64,000 bases of DNA from contig NZ_CP060828.1 of NCBI RefSeq assembly GCF_014489635.1, positions 5,974,001 to 6,038,000 of the forward strand, read 5' to 3'. Of this stretch, positions 7,839 to 16,475 are shown in pieces (position 1 is the stretch's first letter; each line of letters opens with the position of its first letter). Below the pieces are notes generated by a model, which was not told where the DNA came from, did not search any database, and saw only the letters and a list, made by a program, of their open reading frames with translations. This stretch comes from Streptomyces roseirectus. GTDB lineage: Bacteria > Actinomycetota > Actinomycetes > Streptomycetales > Streptomycetaceae. Made by a program: the position numbers and the translations under genes.

Positions 7839-10181
7839 GTGACCAGCAGATCCTGGACGTTCAGAACGTCGGCCATCGCCGTCGCCCTCGCGGCGGCCTC
7901 GGCCACGCTCTCGACGTACGCCGTGGCTCAGGCTGCCGAACACGGCAGCGCGGGGGCCCCGGCGGTGGACCGGCACGACCCGCAGCCGGTCGCGGCCCAC
8001 GAACACGACTTCGACGGCCCGCTGAGCAAGACGGTGGAGGCGCAGCGCGAAGAGGCCCTGAAGCAGGTCATATCCGGCGAGGCGGCGGTCAGGAACCGCG
8101 ACGGCTCGAAGGTCGTGCAGCTGAAGAGCAGGAAGGGCGAGGGCAAGTACGTCGAACTGGGCCGCGAGAAGACCGACAAGATCTTCACGATCCTCGTCGA
8201 GTTCGGCGACCAGGTCGACCCGCGCTACGGCGGCACGCCCGGCCCGCTGCACAACCGGATAGCGAAGCCGGACCCCGCGGTCGACAACTCGACGGCCTGG
8301 AAGGCCGATTACAACCGCGAGCACTTCCAGGACCTGTACTTCGGCGCCGGTGAGGCGTCGGTCAAGACCTACTACGAGAAGCAGTCCTCGGGCCGCTACT
8401 CGGTCGACGGCGTCGTCCAGGACTGGGTCAAGGTCCCCTACAACGAGGCCCGTTACGGCTCCAACGACGCCCCGCAGGGCGCCTGGTACGCGGTGCAGGA
8501 CGGAGTCAACGCCTGGACCGCCGACCAGAAGGCGGCCGGGAAGACCGACGCGGAGATCAAGGCGACCCTGGCCGAGTACGACCAGTGGGACCGCTACGAC
8601 TTCGACGGCGACGGCGACTTCAACGAACCCGACGGCTACATCGACCACTTCCAGATCGTGCACGCCGGCGAGGACGAGTCCGCGGGCGGCGGCGCGCAGG
8701 GCACCGACGCGATCTGGGCGCACCGCTGGTACGCCTTCTCCAGCGACTCGGGCGTCACCGGCCCCGCGAACAACAAGCTCGGCGGCACCCAGATCGGCGA
8801 CACCGGTGTCTGGGTCGGCGACTACACCATCCAGCCCGAGAACGGCGGACTCGGCGTCTACGCCCACGAGTACGGCCACGACCTCGGCCTGCCCGACCAC
8901 TACGACACCGACGGCGGCGAGAACTCCACCGGCTTCTGGACGTTGATGTCGTCCGGCTCCTGGCTCGGCACCGGCAAGAACGAGATCGGTGACCTGCCCG
9001 GCGACATGACCGCCTGGGACAAGCTCCAACTGGGCTGGCTGGACTACGAAGTCGCCAAGGCGGGCGTCAAGTCGACGCACAAGCTGGGCGTCGCCGAGTA
9101 CAACACGAAGAACCCGCAGGCCCTCGTCGTCCAGCTCCCGGAGAAGGAGGTCACGACCGAGATCGTGCCCCCGGCCCAGGGCTCGACGCAGTGGTGGAGC
9201 GGCAGCGGCAACGACCTGCGCAACACGCTGACCCGCGCGGTCGACCTGACCGGCAAGACCTCGGCCGCGCTGTCCCTCGACGGCTGGTGGGACATCGAGA
9301 AGGACTTCGACTACCTGTACGCCGAGGTCTCCACGGACGGCGGCGCGACGTACACGCCGCTCGACGGCACCCTCGCCGACGGCACCGCGATCACGCGCGA
9401 CGGCAGCGGCCGTCCGGCCCTCACGGGTTCGGTCGACGCCTTCCAGAAGCTGACGTACCCGCTCGACGCGTACGCCGGCAAGCAGGTCTCGCTGCGCTTC
9501 CGCTACCAGACGGACGGCGGCGTCGCGCTCAAGGGCTTCGCCGCGGACCGGATCACGGTCACCGCGGACGGCGCGACGGTCTTCTCGGACGACGCGGAGA
9601 GCGCGGACGCCGCGTGGACCGCGAACGGCTTCTCGCGGATCGGCGCGGCCATCAAGGACAGCTACGCCCAGTACTACCTCGCCGAGAACCGCCAGTACGT
9701 GTCGTACGACAAGACCCTCAGGGTCGGCCCGTACAACTTCGGTTTCACCGACCCCAAGGCCAAGTGGGTCGAGCACTACCCGTACCAGAACGGTCTGCTC
9801 ATCTGGAAGTGGGACACCTCGCAGAAGGACAACAACACCAGCGCCCACCCGGGCACCGGTCTGGTCCTTCCGGTGGACTCCCACCCCACCCCGCTGAAGT
9901 GGTCCGACGGGACCCTGATGCGCAACCGCATCCAGTCCTTCGACTCCACCTTCAGCTGGTACCCGACGGACCGGATCACCCTCCACAAGGCGGGCGTCCC
10001 GACGACGATCAAGGCCCGTCCCGGGGTCCCGGTCTTCGACGACGGCAAGTCGAGCTACTACGACGAGTCGAGCCCCTACGCGGGCGTCAAGATCACTGAC
10101 ACCAACACCTCGATCAAGATCGTCAACGAGCCGCTGAGCGGCCGGACGGTCACGGTGAAGGTCGGCCCCTCGGCGAAGTAG
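7839..10181 (+). CDS. secreted M6-family (immune inhibitor A-like) metalloprotease
   Basis: 780 aa from GTG 7839, chosen because AGGGGAGGA precedes it and a signal peptide begins at once (SWTFRTSAIAVALAAASA then AVAQAAEHG as cleavage region). The frame is open upstream but lacks a ribosome site. The zinc motif is HEYGHDLGLPDHYD, with H343, E344 and H347 as first ligands and catalytic residue; the FWTLMSSGSW segment is the M6 Met-turn region. An acidic calcium-type loop (DFDGDGDFNEPDGYID) precedes it. The C-terminal ~380 residues hold a beta-sandwich segment (STDGGATYTPLDG). Such enzymes degrade extracellular proteins. Ends at a strong hairpin. Confidence 0.92.
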   Translation: MTSRSWTFRTSAIAVALAAASATLSTYAVAQAAEHGSAGAPAVDRHDPQPVAAHEHDFDGPLSKTVEAQREEALKQVISGEAAVRNRDGSKVVQLKSRKGEGKYVELGREKTDKIFTILVEFGDQVDPRYGGTPGPLHNRIAKPDPAVDNSTAWKADYNREHFQDLYFGAGEASVKTYYEKQSSGRYSVDGVVQDWVKVPYNEARYGSNDAPQGAWYAVQDGVNAWTADQKAAGKTDAEIKATLAEYDQWDRYDFDGDGDFNEPDGYIDHFQIVHAGEDESAGGGAQGTDAIWAHRWYAFSSDSGVTGPANNKLGGTQIGDTGVWVGDYTIQPENGGLGVYAHEYGHDLGLPDHYDTDGGENSTGFWTLMSSGSWLGTGKNEIGDLPGDMTAWDKLQLGWLDYEVAKAGVKSTHKLGVAEYNTKNPQALVVQLPEKEVTTEIVPPAQGSTQWWSGSGNDLRNTLTRAVDLTGKTSAALSLDGWWDIEKDFDYLYAEVSTDGGATYTPLDGTLADGTAITRDGSGRPALTGSVDAFQKLTYPLDAYAGKQVSLRFRYQTDGGVALKGFAADRITVTADGATVFSDDAESADAAWTANGFSRIGAAIKDSYAQYYLAENRQYVSYDKTLRVGPYNFGFTDPKAKWVEHYPYQNGLLIWKWDTSQKDNNTSAHPGTGLVLPVDSHPTPLKWSDGTLMRNRIQSFDSTFSWYPTDRITLHKAGVPTTIKARPGVPVFDDGKSSYYDESSPYAGVKITDTNTSIKIVNEPLSGRTVTVKVGPSAK

Positions 10182-10207
10182 TCGGCATCTTCGCAGGTCA
10201 GAAGCGT

Positions 10208-10241
10208 ATCGGCGGCAACCCCCTGGCGGGTTGCCGCCGAT
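10208..10241 (+). terminator. 14-bp hairpin after the protease gene
   Basis: ATCGGCGGCAACCC pairs with GGGTTGCCGCCGAT around a 6-nt loop, 26 bp past the stop codon, followed by a short T-rich stretch (GTGTTT). Confidence 0.88.
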
Positions 10242-10302
10242 CGTGTTTAGGTGCCTCCTGTGTACTCCTTATTGACACCGACCGGCACGGGGGTATGACC
10301 GC

Positions 10303-10614
10303 ATGGCCACAGGAGGCTTCTCGAAGCTGCCCGGCGGGACCGTCGTGGTGGCCCTGAACCTGCCCAGCCCGGCCACCGCCGACGCGGTCGTCCGCATCCT
10401 CGTCCACGCCACGAACCGGGCTCGCGCCCTCACCCGCCTACGCAATCTGGGTCTGCGCGCGGTGTACCTGAGAGGTAACGCCGCCCCGCCCACCCCCGAC
10501 GAGATCACCGCCGTCCTCCACCATCCCGACGGGCTCATATGGCGCACCGACGGCTCCATGGAACTCTGGCACCCGATCCGGGCCCTGATGCGGGGCGGGG
10601 TGGTGAGCCGGTAG
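10303..10614 (+). CDS. conserved hypothetical protein
   Basis: 103 aa. No signal peptide or membrane segment. The sequence is a small alpha/beta-like domain with HATNRARALTRLRNLGLRAVYLRGN and a C-terminal LIWRTDGSMELWHPIRALM. Codon use is normal for this genome. The ribosome site before ATG 10303 is weak. I recognise no family and infer no function; it resembles small actinomycete-restricted proteins. Confidence 0.65.
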   Translation: MATGGFSKLPGGTVVVALNLPSPATADAVVRILVHATNRARALTRLRNLGLRAVYLRGNAAPPTPDEITAVLHHPDGLIWRTDGSMELWHPIRALMRGGVVSR

Positions 10615-10689
10615 GTCACCCTCAGGTAGCCCGTACTCAGGCGTGAGGGGCGCTGTGCGGAGACGGCGGCCCCCAGGGGCTCTGTGGCC

Positions 10690-10884
10690 TCACCCCTCCG
10701 GGAAAGCCCGTACGGCATCCGTCGCCGCCCGGTACTCCTCCCTCAGCCGCCGGGCCTCCTCGCAGTCCACACCCTGCAGTCGGCACGTCCCCCTGCAGGA
10801 GGCCGCGTGGGTGAGCCAGGTGCGGTAGAGGGCCGCCGCGCGGGTGTGCGGCGGGTCCTCGGGAGCTTCGGGGGGTGTCATCAC
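10690..10884 (-). CDS. small cysteine-containing conserved protein
   Basis: 64 aa from GTG 10884 (ATG 10881 is the next codon but one frame position later) behind GGGGA. A mostly helical protein with three cysteines, two in CRGTCRLQGVDC, suggesting a small metal site or disulfide. Function unknown. Supported by a ribosome site, normal third-position G+C and location between two annotated genes. Confidence 0.55.
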   Translation of the reverse strand: MMTPPEAPEDPPHTRAAALYRTWLTHAASCRGTCRLQGVDCEEARRLREEYRAATDAVRAFPEG

Positions 10885-11011
10885 CGTGGGGTCCCCTGTC
10901 GTTCCGGGGCGCTTCGCCTGGGGTGGGGCGGGGCGCCGGGGTTGTGCGGTTGTCCTGTATCACGGACGTTGGGGTGATTGCGTTCAAATGGGCGGGGTTG
11001 TGGGCCGGAAC

Positions 11012-11036
11012 AGCCCGCCCCGGTCGAGGGCGGGCT
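11012..11036 (-). terminator. 9-bp hairpin downstream of the reductase gene
   Basis: AGCCCGCCC pairs with GGGCGGGCT across a 7-nt loop, 20 bp beyond the minus-strand stop at 11057. The rest of the 10885-11056 gap shows no coding signal. Confidence 0.7.
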
Positions 11037-11056
11037 CAAGTTCGTGGCCGCTCGGG

Positions 11057-11704
11057 TCACTTCCGCCAGAAGAGGTGGTGGGTGACTCCGCTGGGGCTAG
11101 GTACGACGTCCAGGTGGAAGCGGTCGAGGAGGTCGTCCGGGGTGTCCCAGAGGCGCAGGCCCGTGCCCAGCTTGATGGGGGAGACGGCGATGTGGAGCGT
11201 GTCGACGAGGTCGGCGTCGAGGAACTGGCGGACCGTGGAGACGCCGCCGCCGAGGCGGACGTCCTTGCCCTGGGCGGCTTCCTTCGCCTGCGCGAGGACG
11301 GCGGCCGGGTCGCCGTCGACGAAGTGGAAGGTCGTGTCGGAGAGGGTGATCGAGGGGCGGTGGTGGTGGGTCATGACGAACACCGGTGTGTGGAAGGGGG
11401 GTTCGTCGCCCCACCAGCCCTGCCACTCGTGATCGGCCCAAGGCCCGCGCTGGGGGCCGAACTTGTTGCGGCCCATGATCTCGGCGCCGATGTTGTGCGA
11501 GAAGTCCCGGGTCAGGTAGTCGTCCAGCCCCCGGGTCCCGCCGGGCTCCGTACGGTTGGGCCAACTCGCCGTCGCCCCGGCCCACTTGAAAAGCCGCTCC
11601 GGCTCCACACCGTCCCCGAACGGACGTTCGAGCGACTGGTTCTCGCCCGCACCGACCCCGTCGCTGGAGACGTTGAAGTTCTGGACCTTGAGTAGCTGGG
11701 GCAT
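11057..11704 (-). CDS. RibD C-terminal/dihydrofolate reductase-like protein
   Basis: 215 aa from ATG 11704, behind a strong AGGAGG. It has the RibD_C (DHFR-fold) features: an N-terminal strand (QLLKVQNFNVSSDGVGAGEN), a middle helix with AEIMGRNKFG, then GGGVSTVRQFLDADLVDTLH and the closing HHLFWRK. These proteins reduce pterin- or deazaflavin-like substrates with NADPH, but most chromosomal actinomycete copies have no known substrate. The N-terminal 70 codons of the longer open frame lack coding character and were dropped. Confidence 0.88.
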   Translation of the reverse strand: MPQLLKVQNFNVSSDGVGAGENQSLERPFGDGVEPERLFKWAGATASWPNRTEPGGTRGLDDYLTRDFSHNIGAEIMGRNKFGPQRGPWADHEWQGWWGDEPPFHTPVFVMTHHHRPSITLSDTTFHFVDGDPAAVLAQAKEAAQGKDVRLGGGVSTVRQFLDADLVDTLHIAVSPIKLGTGLRLWDTPDDLLDRFHLDVVPSPSGVTHHLFWRK

Positions 11705-11783
11705 GGGTTCCTCCTGTGCCGACGACAACACGGAATGAGACTCGCCGGACGGCGAAAAGTCATCGGCACAGGACGGAGAAGTT

Positions 11784-11990
11784 CTAGACCCCGCGGACGT
11801 CCGATGCCTGCGGGCCCCGCTGGCCCTGCGTCGTCTCGAACTCGACGCGCTGGTTCTCCTCCAGGTTCCGGAAGCCCGTCCCCACGATCGCGGAGTAGTG
11901 CACGAAGACGTCCGCGCCACCGCCGTCCGGAGAGATGAACCCGAACCCCTTCTCCCCGTTGAACCACTTGACGGTCCCCTGCTGCGGCAT
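11784..11990 (-). CDS. cold shock protein (CspA family)
   Basis: 68 aa, a single cold shock domain. It has both RNA-binding motifs: [18 protein letters not shown] (RNP1 KGFGFI) and DVFVHYSAI (RNP2). A nucleic-acid chaperone that melts RNA structure, often constitutive rather than cold-induced in streptomycetes. ATG 11990 follows AGGAAGGGG. The 264-bp gap upstream (to 12255) has no recognisable gene and probably carries the promoter and 5' leader. Confidence 0.97.
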   Translation of the reverse strand: MPQQGTVKWFNGEKGFGFISPDGGGADVFVHYSAIVGTGFRNLEENQRVEFETTQGQRGPQASDVRGV

Positions 11991-12254
11991 CGACTGCCCC
12001 TTCCTGATCACGCGGATGAAGTGCGAGCCGATCCTGCCCCACCGCACACCACAGGAAACCGAACGAACCGAGGTGACCGAACTGCCCCACGAGACCCGTG
12101 AGTTCACCGAGGGAACGGCGGAACTGCCAGACAGCGCAACGGAATCACCCGCCGACGGCACGCCGAACTCGCCCGCGACGACGCTCCCGGCCCCGCCCGC
12201 CGGCAGCGCACGCGGCCTCCCCGCGACACACCGCCCCGCCCGGAAAGCCGCCCC

Positions 12255-12842
12255 TCACACCACCGGCTTCCCCGCCAACTCCACCCCCGCGCCCCGCAGT
12301 TCCTCCACCGCCCGCTCGGTCGTCTCCTTCGCGACCCCGGCGGTGAGATCCAGCAGCACCTGCGTCCGGAACCCCTCCCGCGCGGAGTCGAGCGCGGTCG
12401 CCCGCACGCAGTGGTCCGTGGCGATCCCGACGACGTCGACCTCGTCGATCTCCCGCTCCCGCAGCCAGTCCGCCAGCGACACCCCGTTCTCGTCGACCCC
12501 CTCGAACCCGCTGTAGGCGGCCGAGTAGGTCCCCTTGTCGAAGACGGCGTCGACCGCGCCGGAGGCGACGGCGGGGGCGAAGTTGGGGTGGAATCCGACG
12601 CCTTCCGTGCCCGCGACGCAGTGCGCGGGCCAGGAGTCGACGAAGTCGGGCTCGTCGGCGAAGTGCCCGCCGGGCGCGATGTGGTGGTCGCGGGTGGCGA
12701 CGACGTGGCGGTACCCGGTGCCGGCGGCCTGGCCGATCAGCTCGGTGATGGCGGCGGCGACGTCGGCACCACCGGATACCGCGAGGCTGCCCCCCTCGCA
12801 GAAGTCGTTCTGCACGTCTACGACGATCAGTGCGCGGCGCAT
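12255..12842 (-). CDS. pncA: nicotinamidase (isochorismatase fold)
   Basis: 195 aa. Catalytic triad visible: Asp in VDVQNDF (residue 9), Lys in FDKGTYSAAYSGFEG, Cys in GIATDHCVRATA. Metal-ligand residues D and H lie in TRDHHIAPGGHF. It hydrolyses nicotinamide to nicotinate for NAD salvage, feeding the phosphoribosyltransferase encoded just upstream at 12967-14313 on the same strand. The 124-bp spacer contains several GTACCTC/GTACTAC words of the window-wide repeat family. Confidence 0.96.
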   Translation of the reverse strand: MRRALIVVDVQNDFCEGGSLAVSGGADVAAAITELIGQAAGTGYRHVVATRDHHIAPGGHFADEPDFVDSWPAHCVAGTEGVGFHPNFAPAVASGAVDAVFDKGTYSAAYSGFEGVDENGVSLADWLREREIDEVDVVGIATDHCVRATALDSAREGFRTQVLLDLTAGVAKETTERAVEELRGAGVELAGKPVV

Positions 12843-12966
12843 GGTCGGTGTCCTTCGGCTAGTGGGGGGCGGGGGGAGGAGGCGCCTATGGGGGTACCTC
12901 GGTACTGCACGGGGGGTACCTCAGTACTACGGGGAGTACATCGGTGTGCGGGGGCGGCACACCGGC

Positions 12967-14313
12967 CTAACTACCCGACCTCCCCACCAGGTACTCCGTC
13001 GGAAGAACCGGTTCCCCTCGGGAGAGCTGCGTCGCCGACAGGGGCAGCCCGGCGCGCGCGGCGATGTGCCGGTCGCGGACCACGTCGAGCGGTTCGCGGG
13101 CGACGACCTCGCCGCCCTTCACGAGCTGGACGAGGAGCTGGTGGTCGGCGAGCTCGGCGGGGACCGGCCCGGTCCCGACGACCTCGGCCTCGGCGACCCC
13201 GTAGGGGTCGGGCCTGCGGGCCGCCCACTTGCGCCCACCCAGCGAGGTCTTCCCCCCGGAGGACTTCTTGGCCACGGGTACCAGGGGCGCCTTCGGGTCG
13301 GCGGACTCCGCCCGCGCGACCAGCTTGTAGACCATCGAGCACGTCGGGTGCCCCGACCCGGTGACGAGCTGCGTACCGACCCCGTACGCGTCCACCGGAG
13401 CCGCCGCGAGCGACGCGATGGCGTACTCGTCGAGGTCGGAGGTGACGATGATCCGCGTATCCTTCGCGCCCAGCGCGTCCAGTTGCTGTCGTACGCGATG
13501 GGCCACGAGGAGCAGGTCGCCCGAGTCGATACGGACGGCGCCGAGTTCCGCCCCGGCTACCTCCACGGCGGTACGGACGGCCTCGGCGACGTCGTACGTG
13601 TCGACCAGGAGGGTCGTACCCCTGCCGAGGGAGTCGACCTGGGCGCGGAAGGCGTCGCGCTCGGTGTCGTGCAGCAGGGTGAAGGCGTGGGCGCTGGTGC
13701 CGACGGTCGGGATGCCGTAGCGGAAACCGGCGGCGAGGTCGGAGGTGGTGGTGAAGCCGCCGACGTACGCGGCGCGGGCGGCGGCGACGGCGGCCAGCTC
13801 GTGGGTGCGGCGGGCACCCATCTCGATCAGGGGGCGGTCCCCGGCCGCCGAGGACATGCGGGACGCGGCGGCGGCGATCGCGGAGTCGTGGTTGAGGATG
13901 GAGAGGATCACGGTCTCCAGCAGCACGCACTCCGCGAACGACCCCTCCACCCGTAGTACCGGAGAGCCAGGGAAGTACACCTGACCCTCGGGGTAACCCC
14001 AGATGTCCCCGGAGAAGCGGTACGCCGCCAGCCAGTCCAGCGTCTCGTCGTCGACGATGCCCCGCTCGCGCAGGAAGCCGATGACGCCGGAGTCGAAGCG
14101 GAAGTTCTCGACGGCGTCCAGGACCCGGCCGGTGCCCGCGACGACGCCGTAGCGGCGCCCCTCGGGCAGGCGCCGGGTGAAGACCTCGAACACGCTGCGC
14201 CGCTCGGCGGTGCCCGCGCGCAGGGCGGCCCTCAGCATCGTCAGCTCGTACTGGTCGGTGAAGAGCGCCGTGGACGGGACGTCGACCGGCAGCCCAAGGT
14301 CCGCAGGGTTCAT
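12967..14313 (-). CDS. pncB: nicotinate phosphoribosyltransferase
   Basis: 448 aa. Begins with [18 protein letters not shown], the PncB active-site entry, and has the phosphoribosyl-binding segment [15 protein letters not shown] and [15 protein letters not shown]. Converts nicotinate plus PRPP to nicotinate mononucleotide, the step after PncA. Together the two genes form a Preiss-Handler NAD salvage cassette. Divergent from clpS with only ~56 bp between, so the two promoters must be very close. Confidence 0.96.
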   Translation of the reverse strand: MNPADLGLPVDVPSTALFTDQYELTMLRAALRAGTAERRSVFEVFTRRLPEGRRYGVVAGTGRVLDAVENFRFDSGVIGFLRERGIVDDETLDWLAAYRFSGDIWGYPEGQVYFPGSPVLRVEGSFAECVLLETVILSILNHDSAIAAAASRMSSAAGDRPLIEMGARRTHELAAVAAARAAYVGGFTTTSDLAAGFRYGIPTVGTSAHAFTLLHDTERDAFRAQVDSLGRGTTLLVDTYDVAEAVRTAVEVAGAELGAVRIDSGDLLLVAHRVRQQLDALGAKDTRIIVTSDLDEYAIASLAAAPVDAYGVGTQLVTGSGHPTCSMVYKLVARAESADPKAPLVPVAKKSSGGKTSLGGRKWAARRPDPYGVAEAEVVGTGPVPAELADHQLLVQLVKGGEVVAREPLDVVRDRHIAARAGLPLSATQLSRGEPVLPTEYLVGRSGS

Positions 14314-14369
14314 GCAGCGGATCGTACTCCCATTTCGTCAGTGTGACGATTTCTGGGTCGCGTGGCAGC

Positions 14370-14687
14370 ATGGGGCGTGTGACGTCACCCGCTCCCGCAG
14401 AGATCGAACGCACCGAGACGGTGGAGGAGGTCTTCGCCGTGGCGGAGCCCGACGTCCCCTGGGTCACGATCGTGCACAACGACCCCGTCAACCTCATGAG
14501 CTACGTCTCGTACGTCTTCCAGACGTACTTCGGCTACAGCAAGGACAAGGCCACCAAGCTCATGCTCGACGTCCACCACAAGGGCCGGGCGGTCGTCTCC
14601 AACGGGACCCGCGAGGAGATGGAACGCGACGTGCAGGCGATGCACGGGTACGGGCTGTGGGCGACGCTCCAGCAGGACCGCAAATAG
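14370..14687 (+). CDS. clpS: ATP-dependent Clp protease adaptor ClpS
   Basis: 105 aa from ATG 14370; GTG 14379 is an equally plausible start, and no ribosome site precedes either, so the mRNA may be leaderless. It has the N-degron-binding core [19 protein letters not shown] and the Clp-docking helix [19 protein letters not shown]. ClpS hands proteins with destabilising N-termini to a ClpC/ClpA-type unfoldase. Followed by the DUF2017 gene, the standard actinomycete order. Confidence 0.95.
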   Translation: MGRVTSPAPAEIERTETVEEVFAVAEPDVPWVTIVHNDPVNLMSYVSYVFQTYFGYSKDKATKLMLDVHHKGRAVVSNGTREEMERDVQAMHGYGLWATLQQDRK

Positions 14688-14759
14688 TCCAGGACCGCAC
14701 ATGGTCCCCGTAGTCCCCCCTCCCGCGCCCCCTACACCGAAAGTGCTACGACCGGTTTC

Positions 14760-15356
14760 ATGCCAGGCATCTTCGAACCGCTCCCCGGCGGCGGCGCGGC
14801 CGTCGCGCTCGACGACGTCGAGATCTCGATCATCCGCTCGCTGGCCGTCCAGCTCCTGGAGCTGATCGGCCCCGGCCCGGCCGAGGACGCCTCCGGCGAC
14901 CCGCTCGCCGAACTCTTCGCCGAGGGCCCGAGCGAGCCGCCGTCCGACCCGGTGCTGCTGCGGCTCTTCCCGGACGCCTACACCGACCCCGAGGCGACCC
15001 CGAAGCAGCGCGACGAACAGCGGGCGCACTCCGCCGAGTTCCGCCGTTTCACCGAGAACGACCTGCGCGCCGGCAAGCGCGAGAACGCCCTCGCCGTCGT
15101 CCGCTCCCTCGACGAGCTGGACTCGGACGGCGTCGGCGGCGCCGTCCTCAAGCTGTCGCCCGACGAGTCCCGCCGGTGGCTCGGCGCCCTCAACGACCTG
15201 CGCCTCGCGATCGGCTCCCGCCTCGACATCACCGCCGAGGACGACACCGACCTCCTCTACCACCTCCCGGACGACGACCCCCGTAAGCCCATGGTCATGG
15301 CATACCTGTGGCTCGGAGGTCTCCAGGAGACCCTGGTGGGCACCCTGATGCTGTGA
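14760..15356 (+). CDS. DUF2017 family protein
   Basis: 198 aa, helical and acidic, with VALDDVEISIIRSLAVQLLELI at the start and MVMAYLWLGGLQETLVGTLM at the end, both typical of DUF2017. Always found beside clpS in actinobacteria, which suggests a role linked to Clp proteolysis, but the function is unproven. 72 bp after clpS and probably co-transcribed. Confidence 0.9.
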   Translation: MPGIFEPLPGGGAAVALDDVEISIIRSLAVQLLELIGPGPAEDASGDPLAELFAEGPSEPPSDPVLLRLFPDAYTDPEATPKQRDEQRAHSAEFRRFTENDLRAGKRENALAVVRSLDELDSDGVGGAVLKLSPDESRRWLGALNDLRLAIGSRLDITAEDDTDLLYHLPDDDPRKPMVMAYLWLGGLQETLVGTLML

Positions 15357-15645
15357 GATGCCCATGTCTGACCAGTCGACGGCAACCATGGCCACCGGCT
15401 GTCGTCGTATACTCGAGAAATTTTTTCTGCAAAGCTCAGCGGAGCCTCAAATCCGGATAACGAACCGGAATCGAGATGTCCAATTTGTGAACGAATCGAG
15501 ACTTGATCCTCTTTTTCGAGTGATCTTCTTCACTCGCAGCCGACGCCTTGCATGATAAAATTTTCCTACGCTGGCGATCTTCAACGGCTGTAAACGTTGT
15601 GAATCGCGAGGTGTAATTCGTTCGCTGACCAACCATGGGGGCTTC
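15357..15645. other. A+T-rich gene-free segment
   Basis: A sharp composition change: runs such as AAATTTTTTCTG and GATAAAATTTTCC stand out in this G+C-rich genome. I see no convincing gene. The 3' part carries the promoter and leader of the secreted protein at 15646. The low G+C extends to about 16330. Confidence 0.7.
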
Positions 15646-16050
15646 ATGTCTAAGAAAATGCTTGCAAAGTTGGCGACACTGTCGGCGGTTCCCGTAATTG
15701 TGGTGGGTGTCGGAACCCCTGCCTCGGCCGCCAATCAGAATGTCAATCTGACCGTCAATTCCGTCCTTCGTGGCAGCCTGTACTTCTACGAAGACGGAGA
15801 CAGGTTTGGGCTCTGGGATGACAGTGCGGACGGCTATGGCACGCGGGCGTACGTAGAGTACTGGCGGAATCCCGCTGTTACTTACTACCCTCTCACCTCC
15901 TGGTCCAACGGGACGGGGGCGCGCAGTGTGGTTTACAAGACCGTGGATCTCAACACCTCGGACACCTACAGGATGAAGGTGTGCACGACAGGCGATGCGG
16001 GGGCTACGATCAAGTGCTCGTCCTGGAAGTACTTCCAGGCTTCTTCGTGA
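15646..16050 (+). CDS. small secreted protein of unknown family
   Basis: 134 aa. Clear Sec signal peptide: KK near the start, hydrophobic core LATLSAVPVIVVGVG, then PASAAN as cleavage site. The mature ~105 residues are rich in aromatic residues and Ser/Thr/Asn (LYFYEDGDRFGLWDDSADG) with two cysteines (VCTTGDAGATIKC) likely to form a disulfide, so a small beta-rich exoprotein. GGGGGC lies just upstream of the ATG. Codon use is much more A/T-tolerant than in neighbours, suggesting recent acquisition. Superficially similar in size to small secreted inhibitors, but no motif supports that. Confidence 0.75.
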   Translation: MSKKMLAKLATLSAVPVIVVGVGTPASAANQNVNLTVNSVLRGSLYFYEDGDRFGLWDDSADGYGTRAYVEYWRNPAVTYYPLTSWSNGTGARSVVYKTVDLNTSDTYRMKVCTTGDAGATIKCSSWKYFQASS

Positions 16051-16203
16051 TCGCGTCAATCGGATGAGCATACGGGGCATCGCACCATGAAGTGGGCGGA
16101 ACCGCTCCAGAGGCGGTCTCCATCCTTCTTTGGTGAAACTTATTCTATAGGTTGTGGATTTTTTATGTTCACATCGGCGGATGCTCAGATCTGAATGGCG
16201 ATT

Positions 16204-16243
16204 CGATCACCGCACTGGCATCTTGTGTCCAGTGCGGTGATCG
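16204..16243 (+). terminator. 15-bp hairpin with T-rich tail
   Basis: CGATCACCGCACTGG pairs perfectly with CCAGTGCGGTGATCG over a 10-nt loop, followed by TTTATCTGATTTT, an almost classical intrinsic terminator. It ends the transcript of the small secreted protein, 154 bp after its stop; the stretch between is A+T-rich with no gene seen. Confidence 0.85.
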
Positions 16244-16475
16244 TTTATCTGATTTTCCTGCGGCGTGCATCACGTTGCGCTCGCGTGATTAATCTTGCGG
16301 ACGTGATAAATCTGCATGATCGCCCGACAGGCACTACTTGTATGTTCGGTCGGGTGCGTCACCGAGCCGGTCATCGCCGGCCAGGCATATTGCTCCATTC
16401 AGTCCGGGGGGATCGAGATCCGGTCCGAGGCCGACGAGAGGCCCGGTTCGGTATGGAGAAAGGCGCATCACGGAT
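16244..16475 (+). other. upstream region of the amino acid permease
   Basis: No gene. A possible long-range stem pairs CGCCCGAC near 16320 with GTCGGG near 16355. The second half returns to normal G+C. I looked for a glycine-type riboswitch and could not support one. Confidence 0.35.

Noticed and set aside
16244..16475. glycine or other riboswitch ahead of the amino acid permease
   Set aside because: Only scattered similarity; the required glycine-binding core is not present.
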